This document shows, piece after piece, positions 9,288-18,131 of a stretch of DNA of 64,000 bases. Origin of the DNA: Mycolicibacterium porcinum (GTDB lineage: Bacteria; Actinomycetota; Actinomycetes; Mycobacteriales; Mycobacteriaceae). Every line of letters begins with the position of its first letter. The first letter of the stretch is position 1. The position numbers and the translations under genes were made by a program. Where the stretch lies: NCBI GenBank assembly GCA_002086835.1, contig MVIG01000003.1, positions 434,001-498,000 of the forward strand, given 5' to 3'. The notes beneath the pieces are model-generated. The model saw only the letters and a program-made list of their open reading frames with translations. It did no database searches and was not told the origin of the DNA.

Positions 9288-9911
9288 ATGAGATCGCGGT
9301 ACCTGCCCTATGCCAGCAGACCCGGCCGCTTGCTGGCCCAGCTGTTCAGCGACGTGGCCGTCATCACCTGGATCGCGGTGTGGATATTGGTCGGGATCGC
9401 CGTGCATTCGGCGGTGGCGACCATCGCCGAGGTCGGCAGGCAGGTCCAGAGCGGGGCCAACGGGGTTGCCGACAACCTGGGCTCGGCCGGTGACAGCACC
9501 GATCACGTTCCCCTGATCGGTGACACGTTGAGCAAGCCCTTGCGCGCAGCCAGCGACGCCGCGCTCGACATCGCCGGTGCGGGTGCCAACCTGGACAGCA
9601 CGGCGAGCTGGCTGGCTTGGGTGCTGGCCCTGGCGGTGGCCGCCGCGCCCATCCTGTTCGTCGCCATGCCCTGGCTGTACCTGCGGGTGCGGTTCTTCCG
9701 GCGCAAGTGGACGGCCATCACCCTGGCCTCGACCGCGGCCGGCGAACAGCTGCTGGCCCTGCGGGCCCTGGCCAACCGGCCGCTGGCCAAGCTCACCGCG
9801 GTCTCCGACGACCCCGTCGGCGCGTGGCGCAGTCAAGATCAGCGGGCCATTCGCGGCCTGGCGGCCCTGGAGCTGCGTTCGGCGGGCATGCGCCTGCGCC
9901 GGATCGAGTGA
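9288..9911 (+). CDS. Conserved mycobacterial membrane protein (Rv0779c-like)
   Basis: A 207-residue protein starting at ATG 9288 (MRSRYLPYASRPGRL). Two clear transmembrane helices are visible (about residues 22-44 and 107-131). They are separated by an extracytoplasmic or cytoplasmic segment rich in Gly, Ala, Asp and Ser, and followed by a basic tail RFFRRKW and an Arg-rich C-terminus. No catalytic motif is recognised. The position between purC and cyp126 matches Rv0779c. Function unknown. The frame extends far upstream on this strand, but that part is antisense to purC. Confidence 0.8.
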   Translation: MRSRYLPYASRPGRLLAQLFSDVAVITWIAVWILVGIAVHSAVATIAEVGRQVQSGANGVADNLGSAGDSTDHVPLIGDTLSKPLRAASDAALDIAGAGANLDSTASWLAWVLALAVAAAPILFVAMPWLYLRVRFFRRKWTAITLASTAAGEQLLALRALANRPLAKLTAVSDDPVGAWRSQDQRAIRGLAALELRSAGMRLRRIE

Positions 9912-9912
9912 T

Positions 9913-10075
9913 TTCGTCAAAAAGTTTGACGAAGTTTCCCACGACATGTCGTGCCGAGAGACCATCGCAGCGGTCACGGCTCTCCCGGGCGATAGTCCTC
10001 GCCGACCCGGCTTTCCCGCCCCACGGCCCTCACCAAGATCGTCAAATATCTTGACGATCGGTCAGGCGGGAAAGC
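9913..10075. promoter_or_regulatory. Cluster of palindromes in the gap between two convergent genes
   Basis: Seen directly: (a) 9913-9933, arms TTCGTCAAA/TTTGACGAA with a 3-nt centre; (b) 9940-9953, perfect 14-bp palindrome CACGACATGTCGTG; (c) 10037-10059, arms GATCGTCAA/TTGACGATC with a 5-nt centre; (d) 10010-10020 and 10065-10075, arms GCTTTCCCGCC/GGCGGGAAAGC enclosing (c). Sites (a) and (c) share the same core TCGTCAA-N5-TTGACGA. The hairpins may act as bidirectional terminators, but the shared core looks more like a protein-binding site. Function unknown. Confidence 0.5.
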
Positions 10076-10662
10076 TATCGAGTGCCGCTCAACCGCCGCA
10101 GCCAACTTCCGAACGGGTGCCGCACGGTGACCGACCCCATGCGGGCGCGGCCGCGCACGATGAGATGCAGCTGACCGGACGGCGGGCTGGTGCGCACGTT
10201 GGCGGTGACACTGCCCGCGACCGCCTCGACTCCGTTGACATCGGCGGTCGCTGATGCGGGCACGATCAGCTCGGTCGAGCTGCAGTAATCGTCGAGAACG
10301 ATCTCCACGACCGGCCCGGGCAGCGCCGCGGAGGTGAAGTCGAGAGTGGTGCTGCACAGCCGGCTCTTCACATGCAGCACGGGCGCCACCGTCCACCGCC
10401 CGCGACGGACGATCGACGACATCCACCCCCGCAGCTCCTCCGGTGGCGCACCCGGTGTCTGTACCGCAGGCACCGCCATCGGCAGGTCCGCCACCACGGC
10501 GCCCAGCTCACCCCGAGTGCGTGCGGCCAGTGCGGCGTCGTAGCGGTCGCTGAACTCGTCGAGCGTGATCATGCCCTCGGCTACCGCTCGTTCGAGCAGT
10601 TGTCCCACCTTGGCGCGCTCGGCGTCTGAGACTCGGAGATGGTCATTCGGGCCTGAGTCCAT
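10075..10662 (-). CDS. DUF1707 domain protein with LiaF-like C-terminal region
   Basis: A 195-residue protein. Residues about 8-60 (LRVSDAERAKVGQLLERAVAEG..DEFSDRYDAALAA) are a clear DUF1707 domain, a short helical module common in actinobacterial membrane or stress proteins. The C-terminal 100 residues form beta-rich sequence (VEIVLDDYCSSTELIVP, then GSVTANVRTSPPSGQLHLIVRGRA) resembling the C-terminal domain of LiaF-type cell-wall-stress sensors. No membrane helix is obvious. It sits just downstream of cyp126 on the same strand with a 9-bp gap, but is not part of the M. tuberculosis order I recall. Function unknown. Confidence 0.8.
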   Translation of the reverse strand: MDSGPNDHLRVSDAERAKVGQLLERAVAEGMITLDEFSDRYDAALAARTRGELGAVVADLPMAVPAVQTPGAPPEELRGWMSSIVRRGRWTVAPVLHVKSRLCSTTLDFTSAALPGPVVEIVLDDYCSSTELIVPASATADVNGVEAVAGSVTANVRTSPPSGQLHLIVRGRARMGSVTVRHPFGSWLRRLSGTR

Positions 10663-10671
10663 GTCCCGAGG

Positions 10672-11892
10672 TTAGGCGAGCTCCACCACCATGTGCCGGA
10701 TTCCGGTGTGGCGGTTGCTTCGGGTCCACTCGACGGGCTTGACGAGTCGCGCTGTCGAGAACCGCGACAGCAGTTCCTCGAACAGCACGCGAAGTTCCAG
10801 CCGGGCCAGGTTGGCGCCGAGACAATAGTGGATGCCGTAGCCGAAACCCAAGTGCGGGTTGGGCTTACGGGTGATGTCGAAGGTGTCCGGATCGGTGAAC
10901 ACCAGCGAATCTCGGTTCGCCGAGCCTTCCCAGACCTGGACCTTCTGCCCGGGTTCGATGTCACAGCCACCCAGCGTGACGGCGCGGGTCGCGGTCCTGC
11001 GTTTGGACGGTGACGGCGAGGTCCAGCGCACCATCTCCTCGATCGCCGTGGGCAGTTCGGTGAGATCGGCACGCAACAACGCCAGCTGCGAAGGGTTTTC
11101 GATCAGCGCCAGCAGCCCGCCCGCGACCGCGTTGCGGGTGGTCTCGGCGCCCGCGCTGAACAGCAGGCTGAAGAACAGGTACAGCTCCAAATCAGACAGC
11201 GCCGCGGCTTCGTCTTCGCGGAATGCGTTGGCCACCACCGACAGCATGTCGTCGGTGGGGTCGGCTCGTTTGGCGGCGATGAGCTCCTGGCCGTAGGTGT
11301 ACATCCGCGAGCCGGCCTCCTCGGCCGACAATTGCGCCATGGTCGCCGTGCGCGAGCCGCCGAAGTCGAACTGCGGCTCAATCGCCTGGAACAGCCAATG
11401 CCGTTCGGATTCCGGCACTCCCAGCAGGATGCAGATCATCTGCATGGGCAGTTCGGCGGCCACGTCGACCAGGAAGTCCAGCGGTTCACCGGCCACCACG
11501 TCGTCGAGCAGCCGGCGCGTGCGGGCCCGCAGATCGTCTTCGACCCGGCGGATCATCCGCGGCGTGAGACCGGAGCTGACGAGCCGCCGGATCTCGGAGT
11601 GCCGCGGGTCGTCCATCATGTTGAGCACCTGCCCGGCAATGGACAGGTCCTGCAGCAACGTGCCGCCGAATGGCCGGGTCCCGCCGGTCACCGACGAGTA
11701 GGTCTCCGCATCACGCAGCACAGCAAGGGTTTCGGCGTGGGTGGCCACCGACCAGAAGCCCTCACCGTCCGGTGTGTGCGCGGTGGGCTCGTGCCAGTAC
11801 ACCGGGGCTTCGCGGCGGTGCGCGGCGAACAACTCGTGCGGGAAACCCGAAGCGAAGTTGTCCAGGTCGGTGAGGTCGGCCGCCAAACTCAC
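10672..11892 (-). CDS. cyp126: Cytochrome P450 CYP126-type
   Basis: A 406-residue soluble P450 monooxygenase. The I-helix oxygen-activation motif [10 protein letters not shown], the K-helix EEMVRW (ExxR) and the heme-ligand loop [17 protein letters not shown] are all intact, so it should be active. Its physiological substrate is not established. The start ATG overlaps the purB stop by 4 bp, and purB-cyp126 adjacency is the same as Rv0777-Rv0778. That supports the CYP126 assignment and a common transcript. Electrons would come from a ferredoxin encoded elsewhere, such as the one at 33242. Confidence 0.9.
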   Translation of the reverse strand: MSLAADLTDLDNFASGFPHELFAAHRREAPVYWHEPTAHTPDGEGFWSVATHAETLAVLRDAETYSSVTGGTRPFGGTLLQDLSIAGQVLNMMDDPRHSEIRRLVSSGLTPRMIRRVEDDLRARTRRLLDDVVAGEPLDFLVDVAAELPMQMICILLGVPESERHWLFQAIEPQFDFGGSRTATMAQLSAEEAGSRMYTYGQELIAAKRADPTDDMLSVVANAFREDEAAALSDLELYLFFSLLFSAGAETTRNAVAGGLLALIENPSQLALLRADLTELPTAIEEMVRWTSPSPSKRRTATRAVTLGGCDIEPGQKVQVWEGSANRDSLVFTDPDTFDITRKPNPHLGFGYGIHYCLGANLARLELRVLFEELLSRFSTARLVKPVEWTRSNRHTGIRHMVVELA

Positions 11893-13307
11893 AAGATGGC
11901 ACCCGAGGTGTACTTGGCGGCTTCCGGGTAGCGGCTGACCAGTTCGTCGACGGCTGCGACGACGCCGTCCACCTGGGCGCCCGCCGCTCCGGTGAAGGCC
12001 TGCTTGTCGGCCAGGGCGGCCTCCAGGGCGGCCCGGTCCAGCGGCAGCCGGGGGTCGGCGGCCAACCGGTCCAGCAGGTCGGGCTCCAGACCGCGCTCAC
12101 GCATGTCCAAGGCGACGGCGACGGCGTGTTCCTTGATCACCTCGTGCGCGGTTTCGCGGCCCACGCCGGCGCGCACCGCGGCGATCAGGATGCGGGTGGT
12201 GGCCAGGAACGGCAGGTAGCGGTCCAGCTCGCGCTGGATCACCGCCGGGTAGGCGCCGAACTCGTCGAGCACGGTCAGGAAGGTCTCGGTCTGCCCGTCG
12301 ATCGCGAAGAACCCGTCGGGCAGCGCGACCCGGCGCACCACCGAGCAGAAGACGTCGCCTTCGTTCCACTGCGCGCCGGCCAGTTCGGCGGCCATCGATG
12401 CGTATCCGCGCAGCACCACCTGCAGGCCGTTGACCCGCTCACACGACCGGGTGTTCATCTTGTGCGGCATGGCCGAGGAGCCGACCTGACCAGGCGCGAA
12501 GCCCTCGGTCACCAGCTCATGCCCGGCCATCAGCCGGATGGTGTGCGCCAGCGACGACGGCCCGGCACCCACCTGCACCAGCGCCGAGAGCACGTCGTGG
12601 TCCAGTGAGCGCGGGTACACCTGCCCGACGCTGGTGAAAACATCTGTGAAGCCCAGGAATTGGGCGACCCGCCGTTCGAGTTCGGCGAGTTTCGCGGTGT
12701 CCCCGTCGAACAGATCGAGCATGTCCTGGGCCGTGCCCATCGGGCCCTTGATGCCGCGCAGCGGGTAGCGGTCGATCAGCTCACGCAGGCGGGTCAGCGC
12801 CACCAGGGTCTCTTCGGCCGCCGAGGCGAACCGCTTGCCCAGCGTGGTGGCCTGCGCGGCCACGTTGTGCGAACGGCCCGCCATCACCAGGTCGCGGTAG
12901 ACGACCGAGCGCTCGGCCAGCCGGGCCACCACCGCGACACCGTGGGAGAACACCAGTTCCAGGGAGCGGCGGATCTGCAGCTGCTCGACGTTCTCGGTGA
13001 GGTCGCGGCTGGTCATGCCCTTGTGGACATGCTCGTGGCCGGCCAGGGCGTTGAATTCTTCGATGCGGGCCTTCACGTCGTGGCGGGTGACGCGCTCACG
13101 CGCCGCGATCGACGCGAGGTCGACGTTCTCCAGGACCCGCTCGTAGTCCTCGACGACGCCGTCGGGTACGGCGACACCCAGCTCGGCCTGCGCACGAAGC
13201 ACGGCGAGCCAGAGTCGGCGTTCGGCGACGATCTTGGCCTCAGGCGACCAGATCGCGACCATTTCGTCGCTGGCGTAGCGGTTGGCCAGAACATTCGGGA
13301 TCGTCAC
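11889..13307 (-). CDS. purB: Adenylosuccinate lyase
   Basis: PurB cleaves SAICAR and adenylosuccinate, releasing fumarate, in purine synthesis. From GTG 13307 the protein has 472 residues ([15 protein letters not shown]). An ATG two codons upstream is in frame, but the GTG start gives the standard N-terminus. The fumarase/aspartase-superfamily signature [10 protein letters not shown] lies near residues 276-285, preceded by the conserved MTSRDLTEN and [12 protein letters not shown] segments that build the active site. It is followed by cyp126 with a 4-bp overlap and diverges from relZ across 50 bp. Confidence 0.97.
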   Translation of the reverse strand: MTIPNVLANRYASDEMVAIWSPEAKIVAERRLWLAVLRAQAELGVAVPDGVVEDYERVLENVDLASIAARERVTRHDVKARIEEFNALAGHEHVHKGMTSRDLTENVEQLQIRRSLELVFSHGVAVVARLAERSVVYRDLVMAGRSHNVAAQATTLGKRFASAAEETLVALTRLRELIDRYPLRGIKGPMGTAQDMLDLFDGDTAKLAELERRVAQFLGFTDVFTSVGQVYPRSLDHDVLSALVQVGAGPSSLAHTIRLMAGHELVTEGFAPGQVGSSAMPHKMNTRSCERVNGLQVVLRGYASMAAELAGAQWNEGDVFCSVVRRVALPDGFFAIDGQTETFLTVLDEFGAYPAVIQRELDRYLPFLATTRILIAAVRAGVGRETAHEVIKEHAVAVALDMRERGLEPDLLDRLAADPRLPLDRAALEAALADKQAFTGAAGAQVDGVVAAVDELVSRYPEAAKYTSGAIL

Positions 13308-13357
13308 GAACACACAGCTTACGGCCCGCGCGGGGGGACCAATGAGACAGTGGACGG

Positions 13358-15082
13358 ATGTACTTCGTCGGACTCGACCTCGCGTGGGGCGAGAAGAACC
13401 AGACGGGCGTGGCCACCATCGACTCCGGTGGGCGGGTCCTCCATGTCGGTGTGGCCCAGGACGACGACGAAATCGCGGCGACCATCGAGCCCTACGTCAG
13501 CGGTGACTGTCTGGTCGCCATCGATGCGCCGCTGATCGTCAAGAATCCGACGGGCCATCGGCCGTGTGAGCGCGATCTCAACCGGGACTTCCAGCGGTTC
13601 GACGCGGGAGCCCGCCCGGCGTTCACCGAGCGGCCCGAGTTCAAGCATCCGCGCGGTGCGCGCATCGCCTCGTCGCTGGGCCTCGACATGGATCCGTCGT
13701 CGTCGTCGAACCGGCGCGCGATCGAGGTCTATCCGCACCCGGCGAGCGTCGTGCTGTTCGGGCTCGACAAGACCTTGAAGTACAAGCGCGGCAACTTCGG
13801 GGACCGGCAGCGCGAGCTGCTGCGGTTGATGACATTCATCGAGGAGCTCGACACCGCGACGCCGCGGCTGCGGGCGAACCGAAACGTCAACTGGGTGGAA
13901 CTGCGTCGACGGATCGAGGCGGCCACGCGGCCGGGACAACTCGACCGCGACGAGGACCCCGTCGACGCCATGCTCTGCGCCTACACCGCGCTGTACTGGT
14001 ATCACCGGCCCGAGGACGTGACGATCTACGGCGACTTCGATTCGGGCTACATCGTCACCCCGTCGCTGCCCGCCGGCCGGCTGCCCCGGCCGCGACCGGC
14101 CCCCGTGAGCAAGGCCGCACCGTCGACGGCCGTCGCCGAATACGCTGCCCGGCGCCCGGATCTGGTGGCGGCCACCGAGCAGTACCTCAAGCTGGTCACC
14201 AGCCTGCTCGACGAGGCGGGCATCAACTACTTGAGCATCACGGCCCGGACCAAGAGTGTCGATTCGTTCGCCGCGAAGGCCAACCGGCGGGCGGCCGATG
14301 GGACGCCGTTGTACAGCGACCCGCTGGTGGAGATCACCGACCAGGTGGGTCTGCGGGTCATCACCTATCTACGTGCGGACGTCGACGCGGTGGCCAACCT
14401 GCTGGCCGAGGAGATGCGGCTGCTCGACGACCAGGACATGGGCCTGCAGACAGCCCGTCAGGGCCGATGGGGGTACGCGAGCAGGCACCTGTTGTTCGGG
14501 GTTGAGGGCGAACAGTATCCGGCGTCCATCCAGGTCCGTACCGTCCTGCAGCACGCGTGGGCGGAATTCGAGCATGACGTGCGGTACAAGGGTTCGGTGC
14601 CTGCCGAGCACGTCAGCGAGCTGGACCGCCGCTTCACGTTGGCCGCCGGGCTACTGGAATTGGCCGACCGCGAGTTCACCGAGATCCGGGAACGGCTGCG
14701 GCAGACCATGACCGAAGAACAAGAGGCCGAAGCTGCGGGGTTCTCCAGAGACGCCCGCATCCCCACCTCGGTGCTGGCCACCTATCTGGGCAACCGCTTC
14801 CCCGATGCCGGGTGGTCGCGCACCGACCACTACAGCTGGATCTCGGGGTTGCTGCTCGAGCTCGGCATCACCTCATTGGACGCCCTGAAAGGCGTGCTGG
14901 ATTCGGTGGACACCGACGAGATCAACCGGCTGATGGACTACCGGTTCCCGCCCGGCGCGGTCCGCCGCCTGGACGACGCACTGTTGGCCATATTCGAGGA
15001 CCGCTACATCGCCCTGGATGGCAATGCGCATCGGATCCCATTGCTGCAGAACCGGATCGAAAAGCTGCGAAAAGAGACCTAG
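13358..15082 (+). CDS. relZ: RelZ-type bifunctional protein: DUF429/RNase HII-like domain fused to (p)ppGpp synthetase
   Basis: A 574-residue fusion. Residues 1-235 are a DUF429 domain with an RNase H-like acidic set (Asp7 in GLDLAWG, Asp56 in AIDAPL, Asp203 in DAMLCA). Residues about 270-420 are a RelA/SpoT synthetase domain: ATP loop ARTKSVDSFAAK (296-307), TDQVGLRV with Asp328, GYASRH with Tyr373 and His377, then IQVRT and AWAEFEHD. No HD hydrolase domain is present. The architecture matches M. smegmatis RelZ (MS_RHII-RSD, MSMEG_5849), reported to have RNase HII and alarmone synthetase activity. In the motif normally written E-x-Q-x-R-T the first residue here is Ser390. A C-terminal helical region follows. 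The stop overlaps the convergent permease gene by 4 bp. Confidence 0.92.
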   Translation: MYFVGLDLAWGEKNQTGVATIDSGGRVLHVGVAQDDDEIAATIEPYVSGDCLVAIDAPLIVKNPTGHRPCERDLNRDFQRFDAGARPAFTERPEFKHPRGARIASSLGLDMDPSSSSNRRAIEVYPHPASVVLFGLDKTLKYKRGNFGDRQRELLRLMTFIEELDTATPRLRANRNVNWVELRRRIEAATRPGQLDRDEDPVDAMLCAYTALYWYHRPEDVTIYGDFDSGYIVTPSLPAGRLPRPRPAPVSKAAPSTAVAEYAARRPDLVAATEQYLKLVTSLLDEAGINYLSITARTKSVDSFAAKANRRAADGTPLYSDPLVEITDQVGLRVITYLRADVDAVANLLAEEMRLLDDQDMGLQTARQGRWGYASRHLLFGVEGEQYPASIQVRTVLQHAWAEFEHDVRYKGSVPAEHVSELDRRFTLAAGLLELADREFTEIRERLRQTMTEEQEAEAAGFSRDARIPTSVLATYLGNRFPDAGWSRTDHYSWISGLLLELGITSLDALKGVLDSVDTDEINRLMDYRFPPGAVRRLDDALLAIFEDRYIALDGNAHRIPLLQNRIEKLRKET

Positions 15083-16518
15083 GGGGCGTCACCCAGATGG
15101 GTCGGGTCGGTGATGCCCGCCCCCTGGATGCCGAGCTGCCGGTTGATCAGCATGGTGATGCCGAACAGGACGATGCCGGTGACCACCAGCGCCAACGCCA
15201 GGATGTACTGCTCGGACGGCCGGCCCGAGGTGGGCAGCACCAGATAGAGCGAGGCGACGAAGCCGATGACGGGCAGCGCAGTCGGAGTCTTGAAGTGCCC
15301 GCCCTCTTTTCGCACATCGCGGCGTAGCACCAGCACCGCGACGTTGACCATCGCGAACACCGCGAGCAGCAGCAGCGACGTGGTGCCGCCCAGCACCGCG
15401 ATGGCGTCCTCGGACGCGAAGGTCGACACGTAGAAGATCAGGCAGAACGCCAGCAGGGTGGTGAACATGATTGCGACCCAAGGGGTGTGCCGCCGCGGGT
15501 GCACCACACCGAGCACCGGGGGCAGCACGTGCTGGCGGGACATCCCGTAGATCAGGCGGCTGGCCATCAGCATGTTGATCAGTGCGGTATTGGACACCGC
15601 GAACATCGAGATGAACGGCAGGATGTTGTCGATCGGCAGTCCGGGCGCGCCGGCGTGGACCACCTCGACCAACGGGGACTTGCTGGCGGCCAGTGTCCCG
15701 ACCGGGACCAGTGCGACCGCGATGACCGAGACGAGCACGTAGACCAGGCCCGCGATGCCCAGACCGGACAGCAGCACCCTGGGGAAGATCCGCACCGGAT
15801 CCTTTGTCTCCTCGGCCATGTTGACCGAGTCCTCGAAGCCGACCATCGCGAAGAACGCCAGGGACGTGGCGGCGGTGACGGCGAGGAACGCGTTCTTGCC
15901 CTCAGGCGTCTCGAAGGCGACGACCCGGCTGAAGTCCACCTCGGCACTGCCGCCGGTGAACGCCCACAGCCCGACCAGGATCACCAGCATCAGACCGGTG
16001 ATCTCCACGAAGGTGAGAAACACGTTGAGCTTGACGCTTTCGCTGACCCCGCGCAGGTTCACCACGGCAATCAGTGCCATGAAGAACAGCGCGAGTCCGA
16101 TGATGCCGAGCTTCTCCCAGCTGGGCGTGTAGTCGAAGTTGACCTCGAGACCTTTGAAGAAACTCGCCGCGAAGAACCGCGAAGCCGTTGAGGCCGAGGT
16201 GATTCCGGAACACATCACGATGAACGCCACCAGGAAGGTGACGAACTGGACGCCGAAAGCCTTGTGCGCGTACAGCGCCGCACCGGCGGCCTGTGGGTAC
16301 TTGGTGACCAGCTCGAGATAGCTGAACGCGGTGATGGTGGCGATCAGGAACGCCGCGAGGAACGGGAGCCACGCAGCGCCGCCGACCTCTTTGGCGACCT
16401 GCCCGGTCAGCGCATAGACGCCGGTGCCGAGGATGTCGCCGACGACGAACAGCAGTAACAGTCCGGGTCCCATCACCCGCTTGAGCTGTGGCTCCGCCGC
16501 GGTTGCGGGTTGCGACAT
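15079..16518 (-). CDS. APC-superfamily amino acid permease
   Basis: A 479-residue inner-membrane transporter with about twelve hydrophobic helices. The N-terminal helix contains GPGLLLLFVVGDILGTGVYAL, the unwound glycine-rich segment of the APC fold, and helix 6 holds FFAMVGFEDSVNMAEETKDP, a family hallmark. It probably imports an amino acid or related amine by proton symport; substrate unknown. It is 10 bp downstream of a TetR gene on the same strand, so it is probably co-transcribed with and controlled by that regulator. Confidence 0.9.
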   Translation of the reverse strand: MSQPATAAEPQLKRVMGPGLLLLFVVGDILGTGVYALTGQVAKEVGGAAWLPFLAAFLIATITAFSYLELVTKYPQAAGAALYAHKAFGVQFVTFLVAFIVMCSGITSASTASRFFAASFFKGLEVNFDYTPSWEKLGIIGLALFFMALIAVVNLRGVSESVKLNVFLTFVEITGLMLVILVGLWAFTGGSAEVDFSRVVAFETPEGKNAFLAVTAATSLAFFAMVGFEDSVNMAEETKDPVRIFPRVLLSGLGIAGLVYVLVSVIAVALVPVGTLAASKSPLVEVVHAGAPGLPIDNILPFISMFAVSNTALINMLMASRLIYGMSRQHVLPPVLGVVHPRRHTPWVAIMFTTLLAFCLIFYVSTFASEDAIAVLGGTTSLLLLAVFAMVNVAVLVLRRDVRKEGGHFKTPTALPVIGFVASLYLVLPTSGRPSEQYILALALVVTGIVLFGITMLINRQLGIQGAGITDPTHLGDAP

Positions 16519-16528
16519 TCCCCCTCCT

Positions 16529-17167
16529 TCAGCCGGTCAGTCGCGTACCCGCCCGTTCGTCGACGGGCGCCAGCACGTCGATGACGTCGATCAGCGTGGC
16601 GCGGGCACTGGCCCTGGGCCCCTCCCCTTCGTCGACCAACGATGCCACAACCGCGCCGTCGACGGCGCACACGAGGGCGGTGACCAGTTCGGCGCGCACC
16701 GAGCGGCCCGAGCGCTCCACCACCTCGACCACGGCGTCGGTGCGCTGCTGCAGAATGCGGCGCTGGATGTCGCGCAGCCCGGGTTGCCGGGCGCAGGCGA
16801 TGTAGCGCTCGTAGCGCGAGATCAGTTCCTCGATTCCGCGCCGCTCCGGGGATTCCCCGAGCAACAGGTCGACGAGGACGTCCGCGGTCGATTCGGCACC
16901 GCGGCGTCGCCGCGAGAGGGCGGCCACACCGGCGCTGAGTTGTTCGGCTTCCTGGGTTCCGATGTACTCGACAGCCTTTGCGATGAGGTCGTCGAGTGAG
17001 GAGAAGTAGTACGTCGTGGAGGCCAGCGGGAGGCCGGCGCGACGGGCCACGGCACGGTGCCGGACGGCGTCGAATCCGCCTTCACAGAGCAATTCAGCGG
17101 CCGCCCTGACGAGGGCGTACCGCCGACGCTCCCCTTTAGGAGTGACCGCTGCCGTCACCTTCCACAT
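16529..17167 (-). CDS. TetR-family regulator (Rv0775-like)
   Basis: A 212-residue regulator. The helix-turn-helix (DAVRHRAVARRAGLPLASTTYYF) is around residues 36-58, and the TetR_C part follows (ISRYERYIACARQPGLRDIQRRIL). It precedes the amino acid permease by 10 bp and diverges from a Tat-exported esterase. Placement between the purB region and the esterase matches Rv0775. Likely regulates its own operon; ligand unknown. Confidence 0.88.
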   Translation of the reverse strand: MWKVTAAVTPKGERRRYALVRAAAELLCEGGFDAVRHRAVARRAGLPLASTTYYFSSLDDLIAKAVEYIGTQEAEQLSAGVAALSRRRRGAESTADVLVDLLLGESPERRGIEELISRYERYIACARQPGLRDIQRRILQQRTDAVVEVVERSGRSVRAELVTALVCAVDGAVVASLVDEGEGPRASARATLIDVIDVLAPVDERAGTRLTG

Positions 17168-17294
17168 GCTGCCAGCCGGGTCCCGTCCACATCGGGCTTT
17201 CGGTCAATCATCAGGCTCTACTCAGGTTTTTCCGCGCCGTCGGCGATCCGCCCGAGAATGCCACTGGCCGATGCCATTGTCGGGCGATGGCAAG
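17168..17294. promoter_or_regulatory. Divergent promoter gap between tetR and esterase genes
   Basis: This 127-bp gap must hold promoters for both genes. The only symmetry I found is a short inverted repeat, TGCCAT (17272-17277) and ATGGCA (17287-17292), 9 bp apart, immediately before the esterase start. It is a weak TetR-operator candidate. No convincing -35/-10 pair stands out. Confidence 0.3.
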
Positions 17295-18128
17295 ATGGCC
17301 CGCATGCCCAACTTGACCCGTCGCGCAGTCCTGCGCCTCGGCGTCGGTGCGGCCGCCGGCGCCGCCGGTGCTGTAGCCCTCGCCTCCGCCCCCGTCTCAC
17401 TCGCCAGCCCCGTGGCCGCGCCGACGTTCACCAGTGGGTCGTTCGTGTCAGCCGCGCGCGGCGGGACGAACACCAACTGGGCGATCGCCCGCCCGCCGGG
17501 ACAAACCGGCAAACTCCGCCCGGTGATCGCCCTGCACGGCAAAGGGCAGGATGCCGCCGGTGTGATGGCCGGCGGAGTCGAACAAGGCCTGGCCGAGGCG
17601 GTCGCGGCCGGGCTGCCGCCGTTCGCTGTGGTCGCTGTCGACGGCGGTGGAAGCTATTGGCACAAACGCGCATCCGGGGAGGACTCGGGCGCGATGGTGC
17701 TCGACGAGCTGATCCCGATGCTCGGCGATCAGGGACTGGACACCTCGCGAGTGGGGTTCCTGGGCTGGTCGATGGGGGGCTACGGTGCCCTGCTGCTGGG
17801 TTCGCGGCTGGGGCCGGCGCGCACCGCGGCGATCTGCGCGGTGAGCCCGGCGTTGTGGACGTCATCGGGGGCCGCCGCGCCCGGGGCCTTCGACAGTGCA
17901 GCGGACTACAGCGCCAACAGCGTCTGGGGCCAGCCCGCGCTGGGATCGATCCCGATCCGGATCGATTGCGGTAACAGCGATCCGTTCTATTCGGCCACCA
18001 AGCAGTTCATCGCCGAGTTGCCCAACCCGCCTGCCGGCGGCTTCTCCCCCGGTGGGCATGACGGCAGCTTCTGGAGTTCGCAGCTGCCCGCCGAGATCGC
18101 CTGGATGGCTCCGCTGCTCGTCGCCTAG
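17295..18128 (+). CDS. Tat-exported alpha/beta-hydrolase esterase (Rv0774c-like)
   Basis: A 277-residue protein from ATG 17295 (ATG 17304 is an alternative). The N-terminus LTRRAVLRLGVGAAAGAAG is a twin-arginine signal followed by an Ala-rich core, so it is exported folded. The mature part is an alpha/beta-hydrolase of the esterase D/antigen 85-like class. The nucleophile elbow is GWSMGGYGALLLG, the acid region is DCGNSDPFY and the final His lies in GGHDGSFW. It is related to Rv0774c, described as a secreted lipase/esterase. It is divergent from a TetR gene and convergent with purD across 3 bp. In M. tuberculosis ggtA (Rv0773c) sits in that gap; it is missing here. Confidence 0.88.
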   Translation: MARMPNLTRRAVLRLGVGAAAGAAGAVALASAPVSLASPVAAPTFTSGSFVSAARGGTNTNWAIARPPGQTGKLRPVIALHGKGQDAAGVMAGGVEQGLAEAVAAGLPPFAVVAVDGGGSYWHKRASGEDSGAMVLDELIPMLGDQGLDTSRVGFLGWSMGGYGALLLGSRLGPARTAAICAVSPALWTSSGAAAPGAFDSAADYSANSVWGQPALGSIPIRIDCGNSDPFYSATKQFIAELPNPPAGGFSPGGHDGSFWSSQLPAEIAWMAPLLVA

Positions 18129-18131
18129 GGC

